NCBI GenBank assembly: GCA_023475455.1
Contig: JAMCVR010000193.1
Location: 22,017-30,485 of the forward strand
Direction of reading: 5' to 3'
DNA length: 8,469 nucleotides
Origin: Thermoplasmatota archaeon
Lineage (GTDB): Bacteria > Pseudomonadota > Gammaproteobacteria > Burkholderiales > Thiobacillaceae
Shown here: in pieces, positions 7,961 to 8,469 of the stretch
Position numbering within the stretch: position 1 is the first letter of the stretch
How the letters are laid out: each line of letters starts with the position of its first letter
The notes under the pieces: generated by a model
Seen by the model: only the letters and a program-made list of their open reading frames with translations
The model's database searches: none
Told to the model about the DNA's origin: nothing
Translations under genes and position numbers: made by a program

Positions 7961-8469
7961 TTGCCCCCCATTTTCAACGCCCTGGTGTTGCTTGCCGCGC
8001 TGTGCGCGACGCGGGCGCACGCGCTGACGGTGGAGGTGGAGGCGCCCGATGAAGTCAGGGCGCTGCTGACGCAGCATCTGGAAACGGCGCGGGCGGCGCG
8101 GCTGGGCGAGAAGCCGGACGCGGAGGAAGTGGCGCGGCTGCAGCGGCAGAGCGAGCTGACGGCGCGCGACCTGCTGGCGACCGAGGGGTATTTTTCGCCG
8201 CAGGTGGACAGCGCGGTGGAACGGGTGGGCGACGACTGGCGGGTGGCTTACCGGGTCGATCCCGGCGCGCGCACGCGGGTGCGCAGCGTGAAGCTGGCGT
8301 TCGAGGGTGCGCTGAAAACGCGCGCCGATGAGGCGGGTTTGCGGCGGCGCATCGAGCGCAGCTTTTCGCTGAAGCGGGGGATGCCGTTTCGCCAGGCGGA
8401 CTGGGAAGCCGCCAAGCTGACGGTGCTGCGCTCCCTGCTGGCGGGAGCCTATCCGGCGGCACAAATCAC
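7961..8469 (+). CDS. tamA: BamA/TamA-family outer-membrane assembly protein, N-terminal part (3'-partial)
   Basis: The frame runs off the right edge after 169 codons. It begins with a hydrophobic export signal (FNALVLLAALCATRAHA, likely cut after Ala21), then POTRA-like sequence. A first POTRA covers about residues 22-103, with the recurring pattern LLATEGYFSP, then WRVAYRVDPG. RTRVRSVKLAFEG starts a second at about 105, followed by LKRGMPFRQADWEAAK and AYPAAQI. GYFSP, VxPGxRxRV and FxxxDWExxK are typical of TamA, the outer-membrane partner of TamB in inserting autotransporters and other envelope proteins. The periplasmic POTRA repeats would precede a C-terminal 16-strand barrel outside the window. 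Start choice is weak. The frame is open from 7928, with no in-frame ATG or GTG before the signal peptide. TTG 7961 lies just after a GTGGA element and downstream of the predicted promoter. The signal's N-region lacks Lys/Arg, so the start could be wrong. Confidence 0.83.
   Translation, partial: MPPIFNALVLLAALCATRAHALTVEVEAPDEVRALLTQHLETARAARLGEKPDAEEVARLQRQSELTARDLLATEGYFSPQVDSAVERVGDDWRVAYRVDPGARTRVRSVKLAFEGALKTRADEAGLRRRIERSFSLKRGMPFRQADWEAAKLTVLRSLLAGAYPAAQI

Noticed and set aside
7691..8464. Antisense open frame of 257 codons over the immunity and TamA genes
   Set aside because: The + strand carries the POTRA motifs and signal peptide here. The antisense product is Arg/Pro/Gln-rich and spans two unrelated genes.

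Overview
The window is high-GC, with G/C-ending codons throughout, and is almost entirely coding on the + strand. The outer-membrane TamA-type gene at the right end marks the host as a Gram-negative bacterium. Gene content and composition fit a beta- or gammaproteobacterium best, but I cannot name the genus.

Layout: positions 1-7487 hold a giant Rhs/YD-repeat polymorphic toxin gene whose 5' end lies outside the window. Its product reads, in order, as the end of a transglutaminase-like domain, a long linker region, a DUF6531-like Rhs entry segment, many YD repeats, the Rhs-associated core ending in a DPMG motif, a pre-toxin stretch, and a small HNH-type (CxxC...DH...CxxC) nuclease tip. A 116-codon gene (7480-7830) overlaps the toxin stop and looks like its cognate immunity gene. 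After a gap of 130 nt with a candidate sigma-70 promoter comes the start of a BamA/TamA-family gene (about 7961 to the right edge), truncated by the window.

The main oddity is a perfect direct tandem duplication of 944 bp inside the YD-repeat region (4482-5427 and 5426-6371). Because 944 is not a multiple of three, it splits the toxin gene. The upstream reading frame stops at 5490, before the core and toxin tip. The downstream frame carries core, tip and stop but no proper start. Removing one copy restores a single reading frame from position 1 to the stop at 7487 (2180 codons plus stop). The duplication is therefore either very recent, a reversible copy-number switch, or an assembly artefact.

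How the genes fit together: the YD-repeat and core region would form the shell that encloses and releases the C-terminal nuclease, and the downstream gene would protect the producer. As the sequence stands the toxin is disconnected from its shell and N-terminal module, while the immunity gene remains intact. The toxin-immunity end is visibly less GC-rich than the shell and the TamA gene, which fits the usual exchange of Rhs tip cassettes.
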